Source: Streptomyces melanogenes (GTDB lineage: Bacteria; Actinomycetota; Actinomycetes; Streptomycetales; Streptomycetaceae). From it: DNA of 40,210 nt. Position numbers and translations under genes: made by a program. Below, piece after piece: positions 8,690 to 17,042 of the stretch (position 1 is its first letter; each line of letters begins with the position of its first letter). The DNA lies in NCBI RefSeq assembly GCF_014649795.1, contig NZ_BMTS01000044.1:1-40210 (forward strand). Direction: 5' to 3'. The notes under the pieces were generated by a model. That model was not told the origin of the DNA. It worked only from the letters and a program-made list of their open reading frames with translations, and did no database searches.

Positions 8690-9268
8690 CTGCTCCCCGC
8701 GCAGGCGGGGGTGAACCGGCCGCGAACGGCTCAGCCGCTTCCCCGAGACCCTGCTCCCCGCGCAGGCGGGGGTGAACCGAAACGCCGACGGACGTTGGGC
8801 CGTGCAGCGGGCTGCTCCCCGCGCAGGCGGGGGTGAACCGCAGTCCACCACGGTGGCCAAGCCCACCTACAGGCTGCTCCCCGCGCAGGCGGGGGTGAAC
8901 CGGAATCTACGTCCTCGCCACCCCATACGACGAGCTGCTCCCCGCGCAGGCGGGGGTGAACCGACCGATGCCATCGACCCGGCCGGCATCAGCAAGTGGT
9001 CCCCGCGCAGGCGGGGGTGAACCCCGTTCCCGTGTGGCGGGAACGGAGCCGCACTCGTGGTCCCCGCGCAAGCGGGGGTGAACCGCGCGTCGGTGTCGAC
9101 ATCGACACGGCGACGGCGTGGTCCCCGCGCAGGCGGGGGTGAACCGCGGCAGGTATGACACGGTACGCGGGTGGTGAGGTGGTCCCCGGGCAGGCGGGGG
9201 TGAACCGGAGCCGTCGTTGTAGCGGGCGACACCAACTGGGTGGTCCCCGCGCAGGCGGGGGTGAACCG
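8690..9268 (+). CRISPR. Type I-E CRISPR array, 10 repeats, 9 spacers, no cas genes
   Basis: Ten 29-base repeats with core CCCCGCGCAGGCGGGGGTGA begin at 8690, 8751, 8812, 8874, 8935, 8996, 9057, 9118, 9179 and 9240. Spacers are 32 bases, except the third at 33. The repeat is a palindrome-containing type I-E sequence and, by its similarity to the E. coli repeat, is read on the plus strand with the leader on the left (before 8690). The first five repeats start CTGCT, the last five GTGGT. Sporadic variants are a final C in repeat 6, CGCAAGCG in repeat 7 and CCCCGGGC in repeat 9. No cas gene is in the window, so the array would depend on Cas proteins elsewhere. I saw no spacer match within the window by eye. 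Confidence 0.97.
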
Positions 9269-9351
9269 GAGCACCCGAACCCCGTGTACGCGTTCGCCGG
9301 TTGGCGGGGGAGGGTCTGTCGGCTGTGCGTTCGCCCGCCTTGAAGCTTTCC

Positions 9352-10959
9352 TCAGTTTCTGGTCTCTGAGGGGGTGGGTGAGGTGTGCGTGGGTTCCGGG
9401 TGCGCTGGTGCCGTTGGTGAGGGGGCTCTTCGGTGGCCGGGGTTGTGTGGGATGTGTTCTGAGGGCGTGGGATGTTCAAGTGCTGTGAGAGCCGCGCGTG
9501 TGGTGTGGGCTCGGGTGTCGGCTGCTTGCGTGAAGTGAACCGGTGATATCGGCGGGGGCGGCGGCTGCATTCGTCTGTTCCGGGCTGCCAGTCGGAGTTG
9601 TGTGTGCTGCCAGTGAGCACGTTCAGTGTGGTGGTGTCGTCGTCTGCGTTCACCTGTGCCGTAGACGCCCAGGCGTTGTGCGACGTCGGTCCAGGTGGTG
9701 GCCGGGTGTTCGCAGCGGGGGCCGGGCTGGCCGGTGCCGTTGAGGGCTGCGGGCGTGAGGTGGAGGAGTTCGCCTTCGCGTCGGGTGAGGCCGAGGTGGG
9801 TGAGTGTGGTGAGTTGGCGGTAGGTGGTGGCGCGGGAGATGGAGGCGCTGGCTCGGAGTTCGGCCGGTGTCTGGCCGTCGTGTTCGGCGAGCGCTGCCAG
9901 GATGGCGAGTCCGCTTCCGCTGAGCCCCCGGTGGGCGAAGGCATCCAGGCTCATCAATCGTGCGGCGGTGTGGGAGTCAAGGTCGGCGTCACTGCCGCCG
10001 TCGCTGCTGTCGCTGTTGCCGTTGCTGTGGTGTCTGTGTCTCGTGGTGGGTCCACTCATGGCCCCCCCAGCCTGCGGCCGTTGGGGGGTGGATGCGTGGT
10101 GGGACAGGGTGAGGGGGCCGGTGCCGGTGGGGGCCAGGAGCATCCAGCGGGCGCCTTCGGTGGGGGAGCCGTGGTCGAGCTGGCGCAACAGCCGTGCGTT
10201 CAGGAGGCGTTGGTTGGAGCGGTGGGTGGTGGTGCGGGCGCATCCCATGCGTTCGGCGAGGTCGCGTTCGGACACGGTGTGGTCCCAGCCACCTGACCGG
10301 GTGCAGAGGTCGAGGCGGGCGGCCAGGTTGCGCAAGTCGGTTTTGGCGGCGGTGCCTGGCCAGGGTGTGCGTTCGATGCGGGCACGGTAGGTGGCGAGGG
10401 CGGCGTGGAAGTCCTGTCGGCCGCACAGCGGGTCGTGGGTCTGGAGGTGCTGTTGTGCGCCGTCGAAGGCGCGGTGCAGCCAGCTGACGGCTCTGTCGTA
10501 GCCGCGGCGGTGCTGGAGGGTGCGAGCGGGCTGTCCGGCCGGGTAGGGGCCGTCCAGGAGGACCTGGACGAACGCGGCGCGGCTCCAGCCCGCCCGCACC
10601 GCACCCGCTGCCACAGCGCGCGTGACCGCCCAGGCGTGGTCGGAGGCGGCGCTGTTGTGGCCGCCGCGCTGCAGGGAACCATGGGTGTAGGCGCCGTGCC
10701 GGTCACCGTCGGTCAGGAGCTGGTGCATGCGCGGGGACAACGGGCCCAGCGGATCGAGCAGATCCACGGGCCCGGCACGCCGGTGAGTGTTGAGCGCCCC
10801 CAGTCGGGTGGGTGGGATCCGGAGGCGCTGGACCTCACTGGCGGGTGGGGCAGTCGCAGCTTGGGGCGACGTGCTCAACCCGCCGTTCCGGGCCGGGGGG
10901 TGCGGGGTGGTGTTCCCGGATTCTGATGGGGTGTGGGTCCAGGTCAGCTGGCCTGTCAT
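9352..10959 (-). CDS. DNA-binding protein with two winged-helix regions
   Basis: This encodes 535 residues from ATG 10957-10959. Residues ~80-200 form a helical domain rich in Trp/His/Arg. Residues ~228-275 look like a winged helix (TVSERDLAERMGCARTTTHR...LLNARLLRQL). Residues ~345-410 look like a second winged helix with a MarR/ArsR-like recognition region (TPAELRASASISRATTYRQL, then LGLTRREGELLHLT). The last ~120 residues are His/Pro/Thr-rich and probably disordered. Such large two-HTH proteins occur on actinomycete plasmids and could be replication or partition factors, but I cannot name the family. The stop is 84 bases right of the CRISPR array, and a block of TGCGCA palindromes lies 1.5 kb away, a possible binding region. 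Confidence 0.7.
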   Translation of the reverse strand: MTGQLTWTHTPSESGNTTPHPPARNGGLSTSPQAATAPPASEVQRLRIPPTRLGALNTHRRAGPVDLLDPLGPLSPRMHQLLTDGDRHGAYTHGSLQRGGHNSAASDHAWAVTRAVAAGAVRAGWSRAAFVQVLLDGPYPAGQPARTLQHRRGYDRAVSWLHRAFDGAQQHLQTHDPLCGRQDFHAALATYRARIERTPWPGTAAKTDLRNLAARLDLCTRSGGWDHTVSERDLAERMGCARTTTHRSNQRLLNARLLRQLDHGSPTEGARWMLLAPTGTGPLTLSHHASTPQRPQAGGAMSGPTTRHRHHSNGNSDSSDGGSDADLDSHTAARLMSLDAFAHRGLSGSGLAILAALAEHDGQTPAELRASASISRATTYRQLTTLTHLGLTRREGELLHLTPAALNGTGQPGPRCEHPATTWTDVAQRLGVYGTGERRRRHHHTERAHWQHTQLRLAARNRRMQPPPPPISPVHFTQAADTRAHTTRAALTALEHPTPSEHIPHNPGHRRAPSPTAPAHPEPTHTSPTPSETRN

Positions 10960-11543
10960 GCCCGGCAACGCTAGGAGCCCCGGTGGTGCTTCAGGTATGG
11001 TCCCGGTGCACCATCGGGGGTGGTGGGTCTGTCGCCTGTGCACGAGAAGCCGTGTTCTGTTTGCGCCCCTGCACCGTGAGCCGCGGGCCGGTTGCTGTTC
11101 TGCACCACGGACCCGTGCTCGCTCACCTCGTCGCCGCGGCACTGGACGTCGCCCACCCCGGCGGCCACAGCCATCGAGGGAAGACGGCCCCGGCTCTCCA
11201 CGGGGTCCGTCCTGACCGACCCCTCAAGAGCTGGCACGCTGGTGAGGATCCGGCTGATGGTGCGCCGCGTCTTTGGCGGCAGCCCAACACGCCGGTGGAG
11301 GACGTCCGTTGAATGGATCGGCGGCAGAGTCGAGGCCGGCTCGGCGAGCCGCCTCCGGCCGCTCCGGATCGCTGCGTGCCGTCGCGAATGGGCTGGGCGG
11401 GCGGTCGCTCCGTCTCCTGCGAGGTCGTTGCCGCCCCTCGCTTCAGCTCCCGGCCCACCGTCTGGCCTGCCGGCCCGCTGTTGGCGGACCGGTCTGGTGG
11501 TGTTGTCCGTGGTGTGTCGTGTTCCGTGGGGGTGTGGTGGTGA
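10960..11543. other. Interval upstream of the winged-helix gene, no clear gene
   Basis: Open frames occur on both strands, but none has protein-like composition together with a ribosome-binding site. It should carry the promoter of the winged-helix gene near 10960-11100; no clean -35/-10 was recognised. Confidence 0.35.
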
Positions 11544-12191
11544 TCAGTCGCTGAGGGCGAGGCGGAGGCCGAGGCCGGCGATGACCGTGCCGCTGATCCG
11601 GTCAAGGACCCGGCGTGCTGCGGGGCGTTGAAGGCCGGCGCGGAATGCCCGGGCGAAGGCGATCAGTGCGCCTGACCAGAGCGTGCCGAGCAGGATGTGC
11701 ACGCAAGCGAGCAGGGTGCCGGTGGTCAGGTGCGGGGCCCCGGCGGGAATGAACTGGGGAAGGATGGCCATGTAGAAGGCACCCACCTTCGGGTTGAGCA
11801 GGTTCGTCATAGCGCCCTGGCGCCAGCCGCTGTTGAAACTGTCGTCGGCGTCCGGCTCGTGTGCCGGGTCGCCCTCGCCGGGATCGGCCCCGGTCCGTCG
11901 GTTCAGGGTCGATACCAGGATGCGGCTTCCCATCCACACCAGGTATGCCGCTCCTGCCCAGCGGAGTGCCGTGTAGGCGAGGTGGGAGGCGGTCAGTACG
12001 GCGGTGACGCCGATGGAGCTGAGCACTCCCCACACGAGGGTGCCGCTCTGGATACCGATGACGACCCCCCAGGCGCGTGTGCGGCGGCCCAGGGCAGCGG
12101 TGCGCAGTATGAGGGCGGTGTCGAGGCCGGGGGTGAGGGTGAGGAGTCCCACGATCAGTGCGAAGGACCCCAGTGCGGAGGCAGTGATCAT
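11544..12191 (-). CDS. LysE/RhtB-family amino acid exporter
   Basis: This encodes 215 residues, the usual length for the family, with about six hydrophobic helices. The N-terminal LTPGLDTALILRTA stretch is the LysE/RhtB signature (normally TPGPD). NLLNPKVGAFYMAILPQFI is the conserved NPK motif of the fourth helix. It exports amino acids or derivatives across the cytoplasmic membrane. An acidic loop (DPGEGDPAHEPDADD) separates the two halves. A 6-bp dyad at 12231-12248 lies just upstream. No LysG/Lrp-type regulator is adjacent. Confidence 0.88.
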   Translation of the reverse strand: MITASALGSFALIVGLLTLTPGLDTALILRTAALGRRTRAWGVVIGIQSGTLVWGVLSSIGVTAVLTASHLAYTALRWAGAAYLVWMGSRILVSTLNRRTGADPGEGDPAHEPDADDSFNSGWRQGAMTNLLNPKVGAFYMAILPQFIPAGAPHLTTGTLLACVHILLGTLWSGALIAFARAFRAGLQRPAARRVLDRISGTVIAGLGLRLALSD

Positions 12192-12230
12192 GGCGCAACT
12201 CTAGTATCGAAGGTGTCAACTGCCTATGTT

Positions 12231-12248
12231 CTGCCCGAAATTGGGCAG
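12231..12248. promoter_or_regulatory. Dyad upstream of the LysE-type gene
   Basis: CTGCCC, GAAATT, GGGCAG forms a 6-bp stem with a 6-base loop, 40 bases before the exporter start. It may be an operator. Confidence 0.3.
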
Positions 12249-12404
12249 GATCCCTGTTGTTGCGTCCACTGAGTGACGTCGGCCACGGCGGTGTGATCGC
12301 GGGCCGCTGCATGCGACCCCGGTTCAGGGGACAGCGGGAGGTGGTGGGTAGCCCGGTCGCACCGCCCAGGCGCGGAAGCCCCCAGAACTACTGAATGTCA
12401 CGGC

Positions 12405-13284
12405 TGCGCATAGTCACCCGGATCTGCTCGGACGATGTCCACGATCAGCCGACAGGCTCACGCACATGCGGATCTTGGACCTGGCGCTCAGGCCTTCCTG
12501 GCGTTGAACAGCTTGTCGTCCGGACCATCGGTTGCGCACGTCGGACCTGCGCATTCGGCACCTCGTCAGTGCCGCTGCGCAGCCACGCGTTGGCGAACAG
12601 CTGCGCATAGTGCGCTGGATCGGCGGCTACGACATTGCGCATTGGCGTAGGCCGGCTGGGACGGCTGCGTGAACCGGTGTCGTGCTGCAGATGGGGGCGA
12701 CTGTCAGCGTGACGGGGCCCTGAGACGAAGATGGCCTGGGCTGCCAGGCAGGAGAGTCGGACGTGGTGCCGTTTCGCTGCGGCTGCACGCCTGCTGGTGT
12801 CAGCGAGGCAGGGTGGCTCTGTGCGGCCTGCATGCCGGAGAGCATGGTCAAAGACCCGGGTCAGAACATGTAGTTGCTGACGTTGCAGATACCTGCTGCC
12901 CCCGACCACACCACCTACCACCAGACCCCCACCACGGTCACGAAGAGGTCACAGAGTCGTGGTGGGGGTCGTGGTCGGCCCCACCATGGCCCCCACCACG
13001 GCCCGGGGCCCGGGCCGACGGGAAGATGTGACCAGCAGCGCGCGGTCCCCAGGTCGGCCGCTGGGAGCGAGCACATGCGGTGCCGTCACCGCATCCGCGT
13101 GCCCACGCGCTGGCGGTAGCCCGGTCAGAGTGGCTGAACGGCTGTGCCGTGTGTCATGCGGAATTGCGCATCGGAGGTTCAGGACTTTTCGACTGGTTGC
13201 GCAGCCATGGTGTGCACGGCGACTGCGCAGACTCCATGCCCGGTTGCGCAGACTGATTGCGCAACGCTTATCCGCAGCTGCGCA
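12405..13284. repeat. Dense field of TGCGCA palindromes (12 copies)
   Basis: TGCGCA occurs at 12405, 12533, 12548, 12576, 12602, 12636, 13165, 13198, 13224, 13245, 13258 and 13279, almost always preceded by T or C. Elsewhere I find only about three copies (two near 23550, one at 33179). The copies form two clusters of six (12405-12641 and 13165-13284) with spacings of 13-34 bases within most of each cluster. The longer match GCTGCGCATAGT occurs at about 12403 and 12600. No convincing gene covers the block, so the copies are not a coding by-product. They look like binding-site arrays (iterons) of an origin, partition or regulatory region. Confidence 0.7.
12924..12970. repeat. 13-bp perfect inverted repeat
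   Basis: GACCCCCACCACG (12924-12936) and its exact reverse complement (12958-12970) flank 21 bases that contain two GGTCAC copies 11 bases apart (12936-12941 and 12947-12952). The 14-base string ACCACGGTCACGAA (12931-12944) is repeated exactly at 13601-13614. A protein-binding or replication-control site is likely. Confidence 0.6.
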
Positions 13285-13596
13285 GTTGAGCTGCGCCCCG
13301 GGGCTGCGCGGCGGGAGGGCGGGGGCGTGGTGGGCTCGACCATGAGCCCTGGCCATGGCAAGCAGAGGTTCCCGGTGGTGGCCCGTGAGCATGGTTGGGG
13401 CCCGTGGCCCCGACGGGTGGAGTCAGCCCGCCTTGGTTTGCCACTGCCTCCAGAGCCGTCCGCACGGCTTCCTGTTCCGGGTGGGGGCCGGGGCACCCGG
13501 GACCCCCGTCCGTACCGGGGAGGGCGGCTGCTGCCCGGCGGTGCCTGTCCTGGTCAACGCAGCACGCGGCCCCGACCGGTTTGTCGACCAAGAGGG

Positions 13597-13676
13597 CCCG
13601 ACCACGGTCACGAAAGGATTACACATGTCCTGACGGGCCCGACCATGGACCCGACCACGACATTTCACTACGTGAA
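13597..13676. repeat. Second copy of the ACCACGGTCACGAA element, with small dyad
   Basis: The 14-base string at 13601-13614 equals that at 12931-12944 and is again followed by GACCATGG and CCCGACCACG (13640-13658). A dyad TTCAC, TAC, GTGAA follows at 13664-13676. A minimal ATG TCC TGA frame sits at 13625. The element ends about 190 bases before the phosphotransferase gene. It may be a regulatory module of that gene or part of the repeat-rich block. Confidence 0.5.
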
Positions 13677-13868
13677 GTCCCCCCTGTGAATGCGGATCTT
13701 TCGGCCCGGGCCGCCGCGAGCGCATCGATCTTCAGTCCGGGCGTTCACCGCCTTCCTGCCCCATCCGTTAAGGGCCTGCGGCGGCTTGTTGGGCGGGCAG
13801 GGAATCGGAACCCGGCGTGGGGGCGGTTGCCGAGCGCACGGCGTCGGCTGATTGCTACGGTCGGGCCT

Positions 13869-14717
13869 ATGACCGCGACCGTGTCCCGCGTAATTGATCT
13901 CCGCAAAGAGCCGATCGAGGAAGCACTGGCCCGTGTGGAACGTGCTTTGCATGTGTGCCTTGACCGGGCGTCCGTCGTGCGCAAGCGCCGGTCGGTGGGG
14001 GCGCGCACGGACCGGGAGAGCTGGGTACGTATCGAAAGGCGTGGGCTCGACCGGATCGGCTCGCAGGGCGGGGACGGGACTGCGGCTGCCGAAGCCCTGC
14101 ACGGGGTCGCTAAACCAGCGTGGTACGGCAGCGTGGCGTGGCGGGATGCGGAGGAGCCAGTGATGTGGCGGGCCGATGAGACCGCGCTCCTTGCTGGGCA
14201 GCCCGTCGGTTCGGCGATCGTGAGTGAGGACCCGGGCCTGCCGGACCCGTGGTGGGCGGCGCTGAACGCGTCCCTGGGTGCACTGGCCACGCAGCGCACC
14301 CACCGCATTGCCACTCCTGACACCGAGGCCATCACGCAGGAACTGGTCACCCAGACCATCCGGAGCGTGTTCGCCGGCGTCGACACCAGGGTGGACGAGT
14401 GGACGCCTGCGCACGCGGACCTGAACTGGGCGAACATGACCGCGCCGACGTTCTGCCTGTTCGACTGGGAGGACTGGGGGCTTGCCCCTCGAGGGCTGGA
14501 CACGGCCACTTTGTGGGCTGCCTCCCTCGCGGTCCCGGCTCTGGCCGACCGCGTCCGCCAGGAGCGGCGAGGCGATCTGGAGAGCCGGGACGGCAAGCTC
14601 ATGCTTCTTTTCGCCGCAGCGAAGATCCTTGGTCCGCACGCCCACCCGCAGGACCCGCGCCTAACAGCAGCCCGCGCCGCGGCAGAGCAAACGGTGCGGG
14701 AACTTCAGTCGGCCTGA
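13869..14717 (+). CDS. Aminoglycoside-phosphotransferase-fold kinase
   Basis: This encodes 282 residues from ATG 13869. The C-terminal half shows the APH/choline-kinase catalytic loop AHADLNWANM (His182, Asp184, Asn189), then FDWEDWG (metal-binding Asp199) in place of DFG. The N-terminal lobe is short and lacks an obvious nucleotide loop. Enzymes of this fold phosphorylate small-molecule hydroxyls, often antibiotics, so a tailoring or self-protection role beside the biosynthetic cluster is possible, as is an unrelated housekeeping role. It is convergent with the aldo/keto reductase gene and overlaps its end by 13 bases. The large 5' extension of the frame (to 13395) is not protein-like. Confidence 0.75.
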   Translation: MTATVSRVIDLRKEPIEEALARVERALHVCLDRASVVRKRRSVGARTDRESWVRIERRGLDRIGSQGGDGTAAAEALHGVAKPAWYGSVAWRDAEEPVMWRADETALLAGQPVGSAIVSEDPGLPDPWWAALNASLGALATQRTHRIATPDTEAITQELVTQTIRSVFAGVDTRVDEWTPAHADLNWANMTAPTFCLFDWEDWGLAPRGLDTATLWAASLAVPALADRVRQERRGDLESRDGKLMLLFAAAKILGPHAHPQDPRLTAARAAAEQTVRELQSA

Positions 14718-15517
14718 CGACTGCGCAGCAGGTCGCGGTACTGCCTGACCATCGTGTGATCGACCTCGTAGGTCAGGCAGGAGGCCGATTCCTTGAGATG
14801 GCCGAGGTCGTCTGTCCCGACGGCCACGGCGTCAACCACCGGGAGCTCGAAGGCGGTACGAAGCGCAGCCTGTACGGGCGTGGCTGAGTCGTCCTCACGC
14901 AGGAAGGTCCGCGGGTCGAACGTCTTCCAGACGGGCGTGGCCGTGCTCCCGCCGAACGGGCTCATGCCCCAGACCGATGAGGGCTGCCATTGTGTGGCGA
15001 GGAGTTCGGCGGAATCGAGGATGTCGATCCCGACGAGCAGGCCGCAGCGCAGCATGAGTACCCCAGGACTGGGAAGTGTGTTGACCTGGCCGAGGAGGGG
15101 GCGTGGGTCCCAGGTGGAGACGCCCCACCCTCCGCACCGGCCTGCGGCTGCGGCGTCGGCGAGCACGCCGCACGCCTCGGCCAGCGCATCGCCTGCCGGG
15201 GCGGAGTGCTCGGGATTGTGCAAGAGCACCCACTCCGGCTCGCGTCCCAGATCCCGCACCGCCTCATCAACCGCTGTGCTCAGACGGGCAGGATCGAGTG
15301 AATGGCCATCGGGGAAGTAGCCGACCTTTGTAGACACCGAGAACTTCGGCAGCAGATCGCCCGCCACTTGGGCCAGAGTTTTGTGGGAGCGGAACTGGAA
15401 GTAGGCGTAGGCGGTATCGAAGGTGGTGACGCCGAGATCCAGTGCACCCGTCAGCAGACGGCGTTCGTGACGAGACCGGTGTAACCCGAGGACAGTTCGT
15501 CGGACAGCGGCGCGCAC
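14705..15517 (-). CDS. Aldo/keto reductase
   Basis: This encodes 270 residues, a little short for the family. The catalytic tetrad is visible: Asp34 and Tyr39 in FDTAYAYF, Lys64 in STKVGYFP and His100 in WVLLHNPEH. GWGVSTWDP is the next conserved strand. It should be an NAD(P)H-dependent carbonyl reductase. The gene overlaps the end of the JmjC gene by 67 bases, so it is the last gene of the leftward operon. The N-terminus starts right at the first barrel helix (LGLHRSRHERRLLTGALDLG), so the usual first strand is trimmed. In context it is likely a tailoring enzyme acting on the product of the oxygenase or on an aldehyde/ketone intermediate. Confidence 0.85.
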   Translation of the reverse strand: MRAAVRRTVLGLHRSRHERRLLTGALDLGVTTFDTAYAYFQFRSHKTLAQVAGDLLPKFSVSTKVGYFPDGHSLDPARLSTAVDEAVRDLGREPEWVLLHNPEHSAPAGDALAEACGVLADAAAAGRCGGWGVSTWDPRPLLGQVNTLPSPGVLMLRCGLLVGIDILDSAELLATQWQPSSVWGMSPFGGSTATPVWKTFDPRTFLREDDSATPVQAALRTAFELPVVDAVAVGTDDLGHLKESASCLTYEVDHTMVRQYRDLLRSRQAD

Positions 15518-16647
15518 AGATCCTCCTTCACCAAGATTTCCGCTACGTCGTGCACCTCGGCACCGACGACGACCGCGGCCTCGTCCAGCACGATGGGCTC
15601 CCCGCTGAGGAGCACCCGGGTCGCGGGGAGTGCCTTGGCCGCCAGCGTGAGCCGCTTCCCGGCCGCGATGACGTGCACGGTATTGCCGCTGGTGTGGATC
15701 TCAGGACGGAAGTGGGTGGCGCAGACCACGGTGTCGAGGGGCCCGAAGATGTCGAGGAACGGCACATGGCGGCCCGGGGCCGTGTTGTGTTCGTACGACG
15801 TAAGGAAGTCTGCGGGCGGGCGCTCGACGAGGAGCCGGGCAGCTGCCTCCATGAGGGAGGCATGGCCGGTTGCGTGCTGGCGGTCGAGGTCGTGGCGGAA
15901 CACTTCGTGTTCACGGCACCAGTCACCCAGCCAGGCGAGCCAGCTCGCGCCGGTGCGCTTCGTTATACCGAAGGTGACGTGAAGGCTGTACCCGCTGCCT
16001 TTCTCCGCGCGGGTGGCCTGATGCCAGTGGCCTCGCGGAATGTGCATGATGTCACCGGCCTGGAGCACGCCGTCGAAGAGCACAGTGTCGCTCGGGATGC
16101 TGTTGGGATCGGCGTCCCGGTACATGGGAGCGGTACGAGTGGTCTCGCGGACCTGCCACTTCTTCTCGCCGGCGAGCTGGACAACGATTACGTCGTGGTC
16201 GTCCCAATGCAGCGGGAAGCCAGAAGCCTCATTCGTCGTCAGATAAGCGTTGACCTGCACCCGCTCGTGTGACCACCACTGCAGGGCGCGGCAGGCCACC
16301 TCCATGGTGGGGTCGAAGACGTTGAGCTGGTCCAGGATGAGCGTCGCGCCCTCATCCAGCAGCCCGCCGAGCCGGTACATGTTGACCATGGGAATGCTCT
16401 GCCCCCGCGGGCTGACAGTGTCCGTAACGTACACCGCCGGATGGACCTCTTCGCCCTTTTGGAAGACCCGGAATTGCGGACGGTTCAAACTGCGCCGCAT
16501 CACGATGTCCAGCAGCCGGTTGGGGGTCAGAACTCGTGACAGCAGCCCCGTGTCGTCGCAGCGCCCGCGCACGAACGCCGTCCCGACCTGCGCGGCCCCC
16601 TTCCAGCCCAGCGCGCCTTCGATGGCATTGATCAACCGGTGCTCCAT
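15451..16647 (-). CDS. JmjC (cupin-4) 2-oxoglutarate/Fe(II) oxygenase
   Basis: This encodes 398 residues. ATG 16645-16647 follows AGGAGG at the right spacing; the longer frame to 16707 runs into the hairpin. The facial triad is HWD (His147, Asp149 in GFPLHWDDHDV) plus a distal His in IMHIPRGHWHQA (207 or 209). LAGEKKWQVR is the usual strand between. The architecture matches the JmjC/cupin-4 ribosomal-oxygenase-like family, whose members hydroxylate peptide side chains such as Arg, His, Asp or Asn. The gene lies 33 bases beyond a strong hairpin and directly downstream of a 56-codon peptide gene, so that peptide is its most likely substrate. Confidence 0.85.
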   Translation of the reverse strand: MEHRLINAIEGALGWKGAAQVGTAFVRGRCDDTGLLSRVLTPNRLLDIVMRRSLNRPQFRVFQKGEEVHPAVYVTDTVSPRGQSIPMVNMYRLGGLLDEGATLILDQLNVFDPTMEVACRALQWWSHERVQVNAYLTTNEASGFPLHWDDHDVIVVQLAGEKKWQVRETTRTAPMYRDADPNSIPSDTVLFDGVLQAGDIMHIPRGHWHQATRAEKGSGYSLHVTFGITKRTGASWLAWLGDWCREHEVFRHDLDRQHATGHASLMEAAARLLVERPPADFLTSYEHNTAPGRHVPFLDIFGPLDTVVCATHFRPEIHTSGNTVHVIAAGKRLTLAAKALPATRVLLSGEPIVLDEAAVVVGAEVHDVAEILVKEDLCAPLSDELSSGYTGLVTNAVC

Positions 16648-16679
16648 GACTACCTCCTTCTGATGGGACGGATCACCAG

Positions 16680-16706
16680 TGGAGGCCCGCCCTGGGCGGG
16701 CCTCCA
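16680..16706 (-). terminator. 12-bp hairpin between peptide gene and JmjC gene
   Basis: TGGAGGCCCGCC, loop CTG, GGCGGGCCTCCA is a perfect 12-bp stem lying 12 bases after the stop of the candidate precursor gene. It would give partial termination, so the short peptide message would exceed that of the enzymes behind it. Such an arrangement is common after RiPP precursor genes. There is no long U-run. Confidence 0.75.
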
Positions 16707-16717
16707 CCTTCAGCGAA

Positions 16718-16888
16718 TTACTCGACGTCGGTCAGATTGCCGTCGCCGCCGGGCCAGGGGGCATCCCCAGACGATCCGGCGTTGTCCGAACGGAGGCTGT
16801 CGTAGCGGTCCTGGACAGCGACCAGTTCCTCAACGGCCACCAGCAAGCCGGTCTGAGCCGACTGTGACGGCTCGGTGTGGTGTGCCAT
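16718..16888 (-). CDS. Candidate RiPP precursor peptide (56 aa)
   Basis: The ATG at 16886-16888 is preceded by AAGGAG. The N-terminal half forms an amphipathic helix (GLLVAVEELVAVQDRYDSL), typical of leader peptides. The C-terminal ~23 residues (from SDNAGSS to the end) are rich in Gly, Asp, Asn, Ser and Pro, with one Trp (DAPWPGGDGNLTDVE), and would be the core. There is no Cys and no signal peptide. It is followed by a strong hairpin, then by JmjC and AKR genes. I recognise no known precursor family. The alternative is a small structural or regulatory protein. Confidence 0.6.
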   Translation of the reverse strand: MAHHTEPSQSAQTGLLVAVEELVAVQDRYDSLRSDNAGSSGDAPWPGGDGNLTDVE

Positions 16889-17042
16889 GTGGTGCTCCTT
16901 CCCTCTCGGTTCCTCCACCCGGATGCGGGCGAAGTTCTCAGTGAACTGCCCCCACCGCGCAGCGTGAGGACTGCTTCCGGTCAGCCGTGACGTCGGCGGC
17001 TACCTTCTGCCTGGTGGCGCAGCAAGGCCGCCGTGGTGCGGG

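Noticed and set aside
8690..9268. Open frames crossing the CRISPR array on both strands
   Set aside because: They only translate the repeats (recurring SPPPARG / RAGGGEP strings) and are not genes.
12445..12921. 158-codon minus-strand frame over the TGCGCA block
   Set aside because: No ribosome-binding site, no motif, and the repeated MRN/Cys-Ala pattern comes from the palindromes themselves.
13664..13676. parS-like dyad TTCAC, TAC, GTGAA
   Set aside because: It differs from the Streptomyces parS (GTTTCACGTGAAAC) by a 3-base insertion and lost ends, and no parAB genes are nearby.
13800..13830. tRNA T-arm-like string on the minus strand
   Set aside because: Only a T-stem-like piece with a one-base-off loop is present; no acceptor, D or anticodon arm could be formed.
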